Origin: Nymphaea colorata
Taxonomy: Eukaryota; Streptophyta; Magnoliopsida; Nymphaeales; Nymphaeaceae
Direction of reading: 5' to 3'
NCBI RefSeq assembly: GCF_008831285.2
Contig: NC_045146.1
Location: 1,762,001-1,826,000 of the forward strand
Length of the DNA: 64,000 nucleotides
Position numbers and translations under genes: made by a program. Shown one piece after another: positions 24,601 through 38,259 of the stretch (position 1 is the stretch's first letter; each line of letters begins with the position of its first letter). The notes beneath the pieces were generated by a model. The model was not told where the DNA came from. It searched no databases and saw only the letters and a list, made by a program, of their open reading frames with translations.

Positions 24601-27600
24601 TTTAATTTAATAACATTTGCCAAGCTCCACATTGAAGAAGCCTGATGGAAAGAAGTATTATGACATAAATACATTTAATACTAAGTTATAGTGTCAGGAT
24701 AATGTTAGCAATAAATTCAGCGGCTAAACTAGGTGTAGTGTATGATGCAATCAAGGCCATAATAAACATGTCTTTCAAAAAAATTTCAAGCCCATTGTAA
24801 GAATATAAATGAACAATTACATGTCTATTTCACCTTGTTAGAATTTTCTCATGTGCTTAGGTATTCTCTGCCTATTAACCAGTATTGGTTAGGTATAGGT
24901 ACCCTTCATTGAAGGGTATTCGAGCCTGGGATTATTGCACAGGCTGCAATCTAGGTCTAAATAGAAAAAAAAGGTTATTGAGTTTAGCATTGCTAAAGGG
25001 ATTCGACTAGTGTCTTTCAGTGAAATAAACCAACTGATGGCCCATCAACTAATTTTTAGTTTTAAAAAGTGCATCCATGTGTGTGTGTGTGTGTGTTTGT
25101 GTTTTGCCCTAATAGAATCCACTATGTGTTAGGTTTGCTCATATTTAAATGCATTAAATCATAATCATATTACCTTCATGTAACCAAGAACATCATAACA
25201 TTTGTTTCTTATGACGTCTTGACATATATTTCACATTCTCCATGTCCATACAATGGATTCTTTTTTCCCACATTTGCTACTTGTGCGAATTCTTGTATGT
25301 CCTCCTAGTGTTCCTCCTAGTAGTTTATTGATAGACCAGATATACCACATTTAGTGAACTAATTCATGAGGATCATAATACGAGGACCTTATTGCTTTAG
25401 AACTGAAGAATAGGCAAAAGTTGATAGCATAGGTCAATGACAAGGGAAGAATAAGGGCCGGTAAAGACTTTGGTCAGCACAATGGGACATAATTAAAAGC
25501 TTAAATTGGTAAGAGCTCATTTTTTCGTTCTTCATTGAATCCACCCCACCCATGGAACAGTGGTGGGGCTTCCCTTTTTCGAAACCCTCAATCGCACTTT
25601 CTTTCTCCCTCACTGTAGTCACTATACTCTAGGGCCAGAGGTAACCACTTGTCTCTCTCATGCATTGCGGTTCCCTGCTGTGGAGATCAGCACTTTCTTT
25701 TTTTCTTCATCGCAGTTTTCATATTCGTTATTCGCTTGCCCTTCTTTTTGTGGTTGCCTCCTGTGGAGAACAGCTTTCTTCTCTCTTTTGCTGTTCCTTT
25801 TTGTCTCTTTCATCGTCAATTTCTTCTTCTTCCTCATTCACCCTTCTCCTCTTCAATATCTGTTTTTTCTGTGTATTTTGCAATGTTTTGTGGTCAATGG
25901 TTTCACCGTTTTCCTCATCGGCATCTGCTACTGCCTGTTGTTACTCATCCACCAGCGGAGGTCATTGGTGAAGGTATAAAGACTATTTCCTTCTGCCCTG
26001 CGACTGTCCATTCCTATCCTAAGTTCTCACCTGTTTCTCTTTTCCCTTAACTTTCATCTTGAAACAGAAGTCACGAAGGCTTGGAACTCACCAGATCTAT
26101 GTTGTTGCTATTCTCTGGTTGTTATTTCCTTTTTTTCTTTCACACCTGTTTCACTTTTCCTCCTTTTCTATTTTCATGATGAGAAAAGACTGCCAATTGA
26201 TACTTTCTGCACAGATGACATGCATCTAACAACCTATGTCTAAGAGCTCTGCGTGTCATTGCCTTTTATGCTTTTTATATGTTTTAAAATACTTTGGGCC
26301 TTTTGTAGGTGGAGAGAGAGAGAGAGAGAGAAGGTGGGTGTGTTTTTATTGTTTCATTTTTTATTCATATTTTATAGGTTTTTGTTTAACGATGTCGATT
26401 TTAGGTGGTTTTATATGTAGGGAGTGAGAGAGTGTGTGTATTTTTATCTTCTGATTCTGTTTTTTTAAATAACTTATTAGGTTCTTCTTCACCATGTGGA
26501 ATATTGTAAGTTGTTTTGCATGTGTAAAGAGAGAGAAAACAAAAAAGGAAAGAAAAAGGAGATAGAGATGTATATATTGTGTACTTTTATTGAGTCATCC
26601 AGTTTCTATATATTTTTATTAGTTCTTTTCTTCCTTATGTGGGTTTTAGGCCATCTGTATGTGTAGAGAGAGAAAAAGTGAAAATTTTGTATTTTTATTG
26701 GCTCACTTGTTTTTTAAATGCTTTTTCATGTCTTTTATTTCATTTATGCAAGAGAGAGAGGGTGATATGCAAAGTACGTATTAAATGTGTCTGTCTCATG
26801 GTTTAAAGTTTAAACAAATGTCAGGTAAGATATGGACATATTGTCTATTGGTCTTTAAATCCGAGCAAACAAACGGCAAACAAAATTACAACTTGTTCAT
26901 ATGGACAAGAACTCATTGTTCTTAGAACACATGTTTTAAGGACGTGTTCCAGGAACATTTGTTCCTGCAACCAAACGGTATCTAAATGTCTCTATTGTAG
27001 TTTATATAAGGATGAAAATTTAGCTTCAACCTTACGAGCCATTCATATCTTCCTTTTTTAATCATTATCGAATCGTTGACAAAATGATCTGATTCAGTTG
27101 GCCGATTCAAGAGTGCTACATTTCAATTTTGTAATAATTTGAAGCATTTTGAATTCATTTTTTATATGAAAAAAGAAACAAAATTTTCGTATTTTGCCAA
27201 TCCACAACCAACTGAATTTAATGAATTGGCAGCTTGGCCAATTTAATTTCTAAAACCGACTTTTGTAACCCACCATCATAGTTTTTTTTTTTTTTTTTGG
27301 TTCCTACGAGGAGATGGGTAGTCAATGGATCGTCCAATAATTTGGATCTGATAGATCTATTTGTGTCTTTCTTTGATGTAAAAGAAGAGAAGATTCCATT
27401 GTGGAGCCGTATGCAATGCACAAAAAATGCCTGTACGGTTTTCTATTTATTCTTTTCGCTCCATTTTTCAAGATAGAGGAATCGTTCATTATGACCCTTT
27501 CTATGGCTGGCAATCATGTTGTTGGTTCAACTTGTGTTTAGATCCTAAATTGTATGCAATAATGATGTGGATGATTTTTATACTTTTTAGTGATTCATTG

Positions 27601-30362
27601 GCTTAACTTCTTATTATCAGTATACATGAACGTGTATTCTTGTGCCAATTCCTCTTACGGTATAACAATTCTGTATCTTGACAGAATTATCTCCTGCATG
27701 CAGAAAGCTGATGGTGCTAACAGATCCAACACCAATCAAGGGGGGCCAACACAAAGAGCCTCTGCTTTGGCTGCACTCAATTCTGCATTTAACCCATCCG
27801 GTGGCACCAAAGGTTCGTCTGCAAAAGCTGCTGGGTATTCTCCGGGACAAGGTTCTCAAAGAGCAGCTGCTGTAGCTGCATTATCATCTGTTCTTACTGC
27901 TGAACAAAAGGCAGCTGCTGAAGCTAGTCCACCCCGGTTCAAGACTTCACAGGACACTACTGAGTCTGGTATTTCACTTAGTTGTTCTTGGTTATCTAAA
28001 CATGTTTACTTCATTAAATTAAATGTTTAAGGGCATTTTTTATGGTGGGAGGAATCATCCAGGGTACCGTGGAGGTGTGGATGACTTCACAGTAAAAGTT
28101 TGAACCCTTAGGGCGTTTTGCTTGTAAAAACAAAATTCATTTTTCTGGTCTTGTACATTCCAAGTTTTTAAAAACTAGTTTTTTAAACTGGAAAAAATGC
28201 AGCGTTTGGAAAAGCTTGAAAATTTTATGAAATTTCAGAATTTTTTCTTTTCAATATTTATGTTCATTGATAAGTTGGCAGCCATAATTTTGTACATTTT
28301 CAAACAACTAGTAATCAAAGCATTTCAGCAAATATTTGGCATGCATCCTGCATTCCATTTATGAAATTATTATGTCATATTGACCCCTTTGTCATATCCT
28401 GAATACATCTGGAAACTATATTGTGCAAAAGCAAGTGCAAGTTATGTGTAATCATGTGTCCTCTGTCTAAACAGGCCCAAAATTAAGAGTCGAAGCTATA
28501 AACAATAGTTTCAGCCTTTCAGGCTGAGAGAAAAATTAAGACATTCTACTCAGAAGCATGACATTTTCTATTATTGTATTACAGAATAAGACACATACTC
28601 AATAATAGAGGACAGAAGGCAGTTGGTAATCACCTGGAAATTACCGGTACTAATAAGCTTTCTCATGGTGTATCAGATTAGAAGTTTAAAAATCCAAAGT
28701 TGAGTGTCGAGTTCTCTGATTGAAAAGCATCTGAAGCTTTTGACTTCTGCAATATGAACATATAATAAAAAAATTAAATCTAGAGAAGCGATTAAGACGA
28801 AGTCTGTCTGGTAGACATAGTGAACAATGAACTTACAAAGATAAAAATGTTCATGATAGAAAAAGGAAAAAAGGCCAGGTTACCAAGATTGTGTTCCCAG
28901 CAGCAATAGGGTCTGCAAACTGCTTCTGTAATTTGATAAGATGGGTGGCTCCTGTTCTGGAACACATGATAATTATCACATAGACTAAAAGATTATTTAG
29001 GCTAATGTCTGGATATTTAGGTTAACCAAACAGGCTATTAAAGGTCCATCGTTTTCTTCACTTTTTTTACCTAACAAGGGGCAAATAGGGTGAAGATGTC
29101 CGAGATAATAATGTTTGTGTTTGAAAGGATATTGTATTGAAGGGGCATTCTTCAACCGCATGGAAGATTATTCCTCCCAGAAAACATCCCCCTAATTTAT
29201 AGCTCGTTGTGAAAATATTTTTTGCAACATCCCAAGTCATGTTCATATTGCCTAACTGAACGAAACATTCAAATTTGTGATTGCTGTTCTCAAATTCAAT
29301 TATTCCTGACATATTATAGTGGCCTATAATGTCCCCATCTATTGGGAAATTAGTTTTCTAGTGTGCACTTCTGTTTTCCCACATTTTGCGACTCAATTGC
29401 ATTTCCAAAGTGCAGAAGGCAAGAGCCAAAGTGGTAGTCCTACAGCAGAGGATCAACAAGAAGCAGTGGGTGCAAAGGGAACTGCAGAAACAAATGAATG
29501 TCCTTCTGAGAGCAATGGTGAAGATGCAGAGGTGAAACATGAAGATCCAGTAGAGGAGAATGAGGCCGACAGGAGCATTTTCAGTTATGAGCGTCTTAAG
29601 GCAAAGTCAACTAATCCAGTTACTGGAATTGACTATAAAAGAAGAGAGGTTAGTTAAATTGAACTGATATTTTCATGCACAAGGTCCAAACGTTTTTGCT
29701 TGGATATTGAAAGAGAAGGTGGCTATGATTGCACTTTGTGATTTTAACATTGTGAAAGGTTTTTTACTTAAATTCTGTAATGGCTAGAACTCTTGACAAG
29801 CTGATATTGAGCCTAGCTGAGGCAAATCGAAGTCAGCTTGAGACTTATCAGGCCCAGTTCAATCTCAAAGCTGTTAGTTTGAGCTTGCTATGGTTGAGCT
29901 TAAGGAAGCTTGAGCATTGGCCTCACGGTGCATAGGGAACAAAGTATGAACATGGGAACATCTTTTCACAACACCAAACAGGCACCAGTTGAACCTAATA
30001 ACATCTTTTTGTGGCAATACTAGGAATCCACATTCAATGAGTATAAAGTGGAGCTTACCTAGCTCAAGCTCAGACCAGTTAACTACATGAGGTCACTTTT
30101 AGGCTTGAATTCGACTTGTTTAATCAATCGAGCTCGAGCCAAACTCAAGTTGCTGGACGTGTACTGTGGTCCCAATAAGGGCTGATACCAATCCATGTCC
30201 ATCCTTTTATTTTTTGTTGCTGAATGTGGAAATTTGTTTGCCTTGCAGTCTTACTTATCAGATGAGGAATTTGAGTCAGTCCTTGGGATGAAGAAAGAAG
30301 CATTCTATCAACAGCCAAAGTGGAAGCAAGACATGCAAAAGAAGAAGGTTGATCTCTTCTAA
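16026..30362 (+). CDS. Villin (VLN2/VLN3-type actin-bundling protein), 22 coding exons
   Basis: Actin-filament bundling, capping and severing protein of the gelsolin/villin superfamily, acting on cytoplasmic actin cables. Exons: 16026-16081, 16209-16308, 17741-17809, 17883-18119, 18214-18391, 18483-18615, 18990-19152, 19269-19419, 19504-19604, 19802-19960, 20735-20803, 20881-20949, 21127-21264, 22598-22726, 23018-23165, 23362-23372, 23462-23602, 23690-23815, 24087-24146, 27704-27968, 29416-29648, 30249-30362. All introns are GT-AG and the frame closes to 949 aa, near the ~965-976 aa of Arabidopsis VLN3/VLN2. Six gelsolin repeats span about residues 20-735: G1 has [20 protein letters not shown] and [16 protein letters not shown]2 [18 protein letters not shown]3 [16 protein letters not shown]4 [11 protein letters not shown]6 [12 protein letters not shown] low-complexity linker (~747-890) carries two QRAxALAALxSxF-like motifs. 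The headpiece (~890-949) ends KKKVDLF. The start is the ATG of [14 protein letters not shown], the conserved N-terminus. The first exon junction gives QKIGMEIW. In G5 the usual WVGN reads WNGN. Confidence 0.95.
23362..23372 (+). other. 11-nt villin microexon
   Basis: Between AG at 23360-23361 and GT at 23373 lie 11 bases that complete a split glycine codon and add Lys-Met-Glu. Without them, exon 15 (phase 1) and exon 17 (phase 0) do not join in frame. With them, the protein reads FSFNKGKMEVSEVYNF, matching the FNRGKFQVEEIHNF segment recalled for Arabidopsis VLN2 at the start of G6. Confidence 0.85.
24147..27703 (+). other. Villin intron 19 (3.56 kb)
   Basis: This is the longest intron between coding exons and separates the gelsolin core (ending ...LLGAHGSE) from the linker/headpiece exons. 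It contains no recognisable coding sequence. Features seen are a (GT)n tract near 25079-25098, GA/TC-rich patches (26311-26331, 26746-26761), a pyrimidine-rich block 25640-26050 whose open frames are composition artefacts, and a possible SINE-like fragment near 24890-24985. Confidence 0.7.
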
Positions 30363-30760
30363 TGGGTTGTATGCCAAACGAGTTGGTTGCTGTTCTTACC
30401 ATTAATTTTTGCATGAGAAGTTCTTCATAGTGGTGGTGGTGATGGTAGTCCACTGAGCGGAAATGACAGAAAATACTTCTTTACTTTCCATGAGCTTCTT
30501 AGCTTAGGGCATTTGCGTCTTGTATGTAAGCAAGGTCTGTGAAGATAGTTGTCATTCTTTCATTCAGAGAAGAGCTTGATTTTCTGCTGCTCTTGTTTGT
30601 TAGTCTCCTTAGTTTGCCCTGCAGGTGGGGTGTGTGTGTTTGTCCGTGTGCTTGGGGAGTATGTGCCACAATGAGTGTATTTAGATACAAGCTATATTAG
30701 TAATTTATATTATCTTTATTTGTGTGGTGATTGTATATTAATTTCTGTTATTATGTTCTG
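30363..30760 (+). other. Villin 3' UTR region (approximate)
   Basis: Sequence after the villin stop is unique and T-rich, as in plant 3' UTRs. It has no obvious AATAAA, so the poly(A) site cannot be fixed; the right boundary given is arbitrary. A GTGTGTGT-like patch lies at about 30630-30645. Confidence 0.35.
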
Positions 30761-31211
30761 TTACTTCATATTAAGATCTATGAAATTGCTAACTAGCATG
30801 TAGCAATTGTTGCACCTGTATATAGGCAGTAAAATAGCTGGACAAGCCAAACAGAATATTTGCTTCAGTTCGTTAATCCATTTGAGAAACTCGAACTTGA
30901 CTTCGTGTTTGTCATGAATATGGCTTGTTTGAGGTTGGCTCATAAGCTGCTTGATTCATGTGACCGATGTTTTTGAAAGCGTAAAGTCAGTTTGTTAAAA
31001 TATAAATAGGTGTAATCCTCAATTTCTTCTAAAGTAATAAGGTTTGAAATATTAGAGTATAGCTTCTACATATAAGACGTGAACAATTAAATATGAGAAA
31101 CCCAAGACAAAAAATTGGTTTCTATCGGCACATCTGGGACGTTGTGGCAAGCTGGTGAATAAGATCGAAGTCTTTTTTGAGCTTAAGTAAGACGTCTAGT
31201 ACCCTTTCAAC

Positions 31212-31628
31212 TAGGTCTACACACAAGTCTAGTCGAGCTTGAGTTGGGCCAGCTCGAGCTCAACTAAACTCAAGCTTGAACTCAAGTCCATCTCGAGAGC
31301 ACAAGCTTGAGCTTGACTTGACGATACAACGTTGAGTTCTTGAGTTCAAACTTGACTTGTTTAACTCGCTTATGTTAAGCATGTATCGTTTCTTTTAACT
31401 TAATTAACTAGATTAATTCATTTAGTTGCTAGTCGTTTAGTTATTTTTTTATTATAATTCAATATTTATTGTATAGTCGAGCTGAGTTGAGTTTAAACAA
31501 ATCGAGTTCTTACAACTCGAACTTGTCTCAAGTAACATTTTGAGCATACATTTGAACTCGAGCTCGACTGGTTTATAAGCAAATTGAGGTTTAACGAGCT
31601 GGCTCAACTCAATGTGCAGCGCAGCTCT
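31212..31628. mobile_element. Second hAT-like GAGCTCGA-rich element
   Basis: The interior is built from the same GAGCTTGAGTT and CTCGAGCTCGACT words as the element at 10356-10738. It begins TAGGTCTACACAC and ends with the complement of AGAGCTGCGCTGCAC, a degraded version of the same termini. The flanks CTTTCAAC (31204-31211) and CTTTCGAA (31629-31636) agree at six of eight positions, a plausible aged 8-bp duplication. It is older or more diverged than the first copy. Confidence 0.5.
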
Positions 31629-32271
31629 CTTTCGAATTGTGAAATTATGAAAAGTTCAGAATCGTAACCTGGACATGTAATCATGAAATCATGGAAAGTT
31701 CAGAATCGTAACCTGGACACGTAGTCATGGAGAAAACTGCAGAGAAACTCATTCCCTCTAAATGAAACAAATAATTTATAGGGTTATGTCATCATTTTTA
31801 TTTTAGTTATGGAGCTGAATTCCTTATCGAATATGGACTGTTAATGGTCATAGATTAATAAACTTAATGGCATGATTTTTTTTTTCTAACTGTTAATTTG
31901 GAATCCATAGGAAGGCTCTTTTTTGTAATACTACTGTCCATTTTGTCAAGGACTGAAAAGTTTGAGTCGAAAGTTCAGAAAATCTTGATTTAGCTCATAT
32001 TTTTCAGGTATAAGCCTTTATCAAAAGGCTTAAGCCTTCTCTTGAAGCTTCAAGCTTCTTTGCCTTCTAATAAGGCCGAAGCCTTCACTAAAACCAACTC
32101 ATGGGGCATAAATGGTTTTAGCCTCGGTAAACTCTAAGATTCATTCATATAACATGCTTAGATAAAACAGTACTCAAGCTTGAGCTCACATGATAGGGGG
32201 CCTGAATGAACGAACCCAGTCTGTGCTCCCCATTTAGCTAATTACATTGATTTTGTTTATGCTTATGGAAG

Positions 32272-32273
<2 letters not shown>

Positions 32274-32354
<81 letters not shown>
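32274..32354. repeat. (TA)n microsatellite, ~81 bp
   Basis: About 40 uninterrupted TA dinucleotides, able to extrude a self-complementary hairpin. Other TA tracts in the window are at 21653-21713 (interrupted by GTATG), 33273-33302, 34783-34806, 36689-36712, 50187-50242, 57579-57631 and 59158-59190. Confidence 0.95.
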
Positions 32355-32357
<3 letters not shown>

Positions 32358-33270
32358 AAAGTACTTTTTTAATCATGTCCTTGAAGCGTCTATATGAATA
32401 AGTTATATCCCAAATTACTTGAGATATAAGAACCACTTAAAATGCATGTTAAAGATCAGTTTAGACGTAAGCTCAACATCTATTACTCCATTTTATTTAG
32501 TACAAAACTTGTTTTCATTCAAGTTGTTTTCGTAAGAAGTAGAATTTTTGAAATTTATGGTGTCATAAGAGCCATTAGTTTCTGAATACTATTTGAGACA
32601 AAAATGCACACGTTCAATAGGAAAATCATAATTTTCTTACTTTTTACTAGAGGTGTAATTATATATTCTACGGAAAATGTTATTATAGTTTTCAGTTTCA
32701 GAAACACAGAGATTCAATAAGCATGTTGATCGTAAACGAATTTGAGGATCAAATATTATCAAGTGGGTAATGCAAATCATCTATATAATTAGATTTGGCT
32801 TAAACAACGTACTTTAAACAATGAAATTTAGAGGATGAAAAATACAGTCTCATATAAATTTACATGGAGATATGCATAACTTGAGCTAGATTTGGAGTGG
32901 ATAAGAAGATTGCATATTATCTTGAAAGAGATCTACAGTCGCACCTGATCTTTTTTCTTTCAATGAAAAAAGAAGATTTTCTTCACAAAATTTGAAGATG
33001 TACTCTTAGTGGGACCTACAAATTCATCAAATTGTATTTCAACAATGATTACATATGCCAGCGTGTAGGGCCCGATTAATCACATCCATTCCATGCAATG
33101 CATCCAATGGTTGTGATTGGACGAAGCTTTGGAATTTTTAATTTTGTATCACTAAAAATTATTGCAAAAGATGCATTAATGACAACCAACTGTTTAGCCA
33201 CAGTTTTTAGCAATGAAATGTATCTTCTACAATGGTAAGCCATTTGATCACAAGGGAAGCCGGTTGATTT

Positions 33271-33305
<35 letters not shown>

Positions 33306-34239
33306 GATTTTACATGGTAAAGTGGTTAGAAAAAAAAAAAATAACTTGGGCACAGCAGTATAGTACAAGTTATTGGCCTTTGCAATGAATGAGGTGCGAA
33401 ATGGTAAGTGGCTAGCTTCTGTCTCGAGTTTTCATATTATCACAAAAAGGGAACACGAACATGCAAGTTGAAACATAATAGAGACATATCCGAAGAACCA
33501 AAAACAGCTTCAGAATTATAAGAAGCTGTTTGTCACTAGTAACAAATTGTTATTGTCCAATGAAACTGCTTAAAAAATTGAGATAGATTCATGTAAGCCT
33601 TTAACATAGTGTATTATTAACATACTCCAAATTTCAGGACAGAACCATTACAGACAGTAATAATTTGTAATGGGTACCAAACAACTCTTGAAGGAATGGG
33701 GGGAGGAGGAAGCAGAGACTTCAGCTTTCAGCGAGGCGGTATAATAAAATACTCTTCACTTTGAGAAGTTATTGGCATCTGCAAGAATCAAACCTAACTA
33801 CAATATCTTGAACAAGGAAAGTTTTTCTTTGGAACAACTGACAACTCTGTGAATAAGAGAAAGATTTTTCTGCTTTTGCTTTCATCCCAAGGAAAAAGGA
33901 AAAGCCAGTAACTTTTGTTTTCAAGTTCAACTACCATAACGGAGCCCTGTTGCAGGCCTCTTCTACAATCGGTCGATCCGCCCATACATAGTAGCGCATA
34001 TCAGCTGATACGGCCCAATAAATTTATAAAAACTAATTTAGAATTAACATAATTTTTTATGTAATTGTTTAAAGCATGTAAACTGATTTCCACAACACGG
34101 ATAAGAAGGAAATCGCCTACCACCTGTTGTAAACCGGCAAAAGAAACGAATGATCAAGATTTGCAGTTGATTATATGCCAAATAATTAATCTGCCAAACT
34201 ATTATATCTTTTTCCCTTGAAACCTCTCTCTCACTCACA

Positions 34240-34500
34240 GTTTCATCCTCTCTCTCTCTCTCTCTTCTTTATATATATGTATATATATATCTGACCTCAA
34301 TGGTGAGGCTTAACCCATACACCAAATATCTCGGATCTACTTTTTCACATAGTGGTAAATCTGCTGTACGGTTTCATCCTCTCTCTCTCTCTCTCTTCTT
34401 TATATATATATATATATATCTGACCTCAAAGATGAGGCTTAGCCCATACACCAAATATCTCCAATCTTCTTTTTCACATAGTGGTAAAATCTGCTGTACC
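34240..34500. repeat. Two-copy tandem duplication, 131-bp period
   Basis: Unit 1 starts at 34240 and unit 2 at 34371. Each consists of GTTTCATCC, a CT tract, a TA tract, CTGACCTCAA, AGGCTTA(A/G)CCCATACACC and TTTTTCACATAGTGG, with scattered substitutions between copies. No coding meaning is apparent. Confidence 0.85.
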
Positions 34501-37500
34501 ACGTAAAAGAGGTCTTAGATCAGCTTCGGATCTGAGATCTGAAGCTATCTAACACACCTTTACGTACTAAATTTGTAAGGATTAACCATATTAGCCATTA
34601 ATATTTAACTTTTGATGATGGATAATTGAGAGAAAAATAAAGAATCAAAATAGATAAGGTATTTTAGTCATCTAACGTTAATCAATTTTTTTTTCTGGTT
34701 TTTCTCTCAAGCACCTCTTTTGAAAAATATCGACATCCAGCATTTCAGCGTCAGATATCTGAAAATTTCTCTCTCTCTCTTTTATATATATATATATATA
34801 TATATACTCTTTCCATCGATGGCATCCAGCTCGTGACACCAACTAAAGGAGATGTAAACAAGGTTTGCAGGACAACCTCCAACCAACCATTTCAGTTGTT
34901 AAGATGAAATCTAAGACGTGAGCCAGCTTTCCCTGGTCTTATATTAGGTCTTATACGATGGAAAGATCTTTCTAATAAGAGTTCAATGTAGCTTTCATCA
35001 TTGCTCTTACTCTTACAAGAGTTCAATACTGAAATCTTTTGGAATAAGAACGAAATGGAAAGACCTTCAGATGCCTGGCCAAGTGAGCTTGCTTAAGCTT
35101 TTCAAGTTCAATATATGATGCAAGTTTTTTTCTTTTCCTTAGTCAAATGCCAGCAAATTTTCTTGAAAAATATCAAACAAAGACCTTTGCTGGCAGTGGC
35201 GGATAGGGATAGAAGTGAACTGGATTGGATATTCACATACTTGGATTCAAATTAGAACAACGAAAAATCATCGATTTTGCAATTTGAATCCTATCCGAAT
35301 TTGATTTTTGTATTCGTATCTGAATCTGAATCCAAATTTTAACCTAATCTGGCCTATTTTCAAAATGTAAAAACATTAGATATAAGATATTTGTTTAAAA
35401 CTAAATCTTTCTAACAACCTTTGTTGAGGACTTTGGCACACCTTGCCGATTCTTCCTCTTAATAGAAGGGGCACACTTCCAGCAGCTTCAACAATCCTTG
35501 ACCCCGTACAGCCAATACATGAGCAGGCTTACTAGTAGCGACCAGAACATAGTCTATTAGAGAGCCGGTTGCCCTAGAGATCTAAATTTGAATTTGAATC
35601 TAAATTCAATCAGATATATATATATATATATCTGAATCCAAATCTGATCAGATGTTATTTTTTAAATTTGAATCTGACCCAATTTCTTATTAACTTTTTT
35701 TTTCTATATCCAATTTTTTTTGAATGTTTTTTTTTTTTTTTGTATATTCAATCCAAATTAGACATATTGACATATCTAGTGGTAGATATACCATCAGAAC
35801 TCATTTTAAAAATTCAAATATACATTGTGATGCATTAAAAATTATATGAGATACCCATGTTAGACTTAGGCTGTCGAGTGCCCATCAACCAAAAAATCTC
35901 AGCTCTGTTACTGTTCGAACTGATGATCAGACCTTCACCAGCCTGCCAAGTCCACAAGTTATGTTACACCCCTTGGGGTGATCTTGAGGGCCCTTTGTAG
36001 CTATGATGTTCTAAAAGAGTCTATTGCAGGGCCGAGAGGCCATTGTTGGGCAAGTTGTACATGTATGTGGTTGCTGCAATGAGTTTAAAGATATGAAAGG
36101 ACTTGCAGACTTGGAAAGGACAATATGAACTTTTCTTAAACGAAAGTGTCTTTCATTCGGAGCATTTCGATTAGGGATGCCAATGTTCTTGAATTGGAAT
36201 TGAATTTATGCACTGCTTTAAATAAGTGAGATGTGACATAAAAAAATACTAACATTTGATTACAAGATCAGATCAAATTTGGTGTTAAGAAATGATGTCC
36301 TATTAAATCAAATTAGGATTGCATTTTAACTAAATGTCCAATCAGATAATAAGCATTAATATAGCCAGATATATATATTTTTTATATCCAATACCTCATT
36401 TTGGAAGTTTATTTTTGAGCATATGATAATGCAGATTAGATTGAAGACTGGATTTTTTATTTGATTCAGTTGTGAATTAAAAAATGGATTTCAAATTGAA
36501 TTCAATTGTTAATTTAAAAATCAATTGAGATATATAATATAGCCTTGTTCATTTGTATTAGGATATGAATTCAAATATGAATACGTGAACATCCAATAAA
36601 TCAGATACGATAAAAGGTAATTTAATTATGATCCTTGAGCATCCATGATATCTACACGATTTTCCATGTTTAAATGTTGATATTTGTGTATATATATATA
36701 TATATATATATAATGTAAACTTAAACTAGGTATCTTGATTATAAGTCATGCAATTGACTTGATAATTTAGAATGAGTTAAAAAAATAATTTTACACAAAC
36801 AATAATAGGCTCTCTCTCTCACACACATACATACACACATATAGTTGCTTTCTCACAATGTCCCTACACATTCCAACAGTTTTAGTTTCATGCTTCACAG
36901 CATCTTTGACAAGTTGTAACCTCTAAGACCTTAAATGACTTTATTCCTCTCAATCAGAGGTAGAGCCAAGCCGGGTTTTAGCCCTCCCTCACATTTTAAA
37001 GATTAAAATTTACCCATTAATTTTTTCAACAATATGAGTTAGGCCGGTGTAAAACTTTTAAAAAATGGGTATTTTTTCAAAAATTATATTTAGTATACCC
37101 ATTAAAGATTGATTTCGGCTGATTCAAACTACCTTTTCCTTTCTACTTATTTTAACCAAATAAGTGCACATGGTTTTCCACCGTTAGTTAGCGAAAGCTT
37201 TCACCTAACTACTTATCCCTTATAATATAGGGATTGCTTTTGATGCTTTTGGCTGCCACTTTCATCGTGCTTCAAGTTGTATATGGTGGGGGTGACTTTC
37301 TATTTAAAGCAGATATAAGAAAAATTCGAAACAAGAACCAGCCACCTATTGCCCCCTCAACATTTTTGTGCTAGTCTCTTAAAATACTCTTACCTTTTAG
37401 AAGTACATTTTTCTTCTTTCAACCCTCTTAGGAATCACCACCATTACAATTTCTTATTTGTTTCTTATTTGGTTCGCATTCCTTTGAATTCTGTAAAAAT

Positions 37501-38259
37501 TATTTTTTTTAAAGATAAGTTGAAAAGGAACAGTATTTGTATTAATTAATGATAATTTAAAAGTGAAAGAAAATAAATTTTTTATTACGTCATAGTATAA
37601 GCAAGCGAATTCGGTTAGTGCTTGATCGGCGGTGGCTGTTGGCCTGTAGCTTGACGCTGTTGACCCTCCCTGACTCCCTGTCATGCAATAAGAGAGAGGT
37701 TGCCGCCAGCAGTCTTTAATTGCAGAAGCCAATTCTGGGACCTCTCATCCGTGGTGGAAAGCATCATCCGCAAAAGTGTTGTCAGGGGTTTGCCAAGGAA
37801 TGTCACATCAGTCGATCCCCATACTGTACAAGACATTTATGAACCATAAAAAATTTTGCTTTTTTGGGTTTTGAAGAACAAATGCGAGCTGCCACTCAGA
37901 TGGGGATTGTTTCTCAGGACTTGGGATTGATTAGAAAATTGTTTCCTTGTTGTTGATTGAGCATTGATAAACCAAAAGATAGGAGGACAGTTAGTACCAA
38001 CTGAATTGACTGAATGGGATGTTCTCGAAAGAAACGGAGAGAGACCTTGCCATAATTTTTAATGGTGAGCTTTGGATTTTTGCAAATTGTTTAGGTAACG
38101 GCAATCTATTTTGATCAACATCTTCCGGACGAAGTTTGGGATCTTACTTTTTTATCCAAAAGGCAGAAGTGGCTGAGGGAGGAAATCCTGGGTTACCATA
38201 ATAAGAAAAGAAAATTCCAAGCTCGCCTTTAATAAGGAAGAAAACCACCCATCCGAAGA

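Noticed and set aside
25560-26050. Overlapping 100-139 aa open frames in villin intron 19
   Set aside because: They are phenylalanine/serine/leucine-rich translations of a pyrimidine tract, present in all three frames.
29067-29312. 81-aa minus-strand frame that might be a LINE C-terminal fragment
   Set aside because: A few residues suggest a LINE tail, but no zf-RVT cysteines or other motif could be confirmed.
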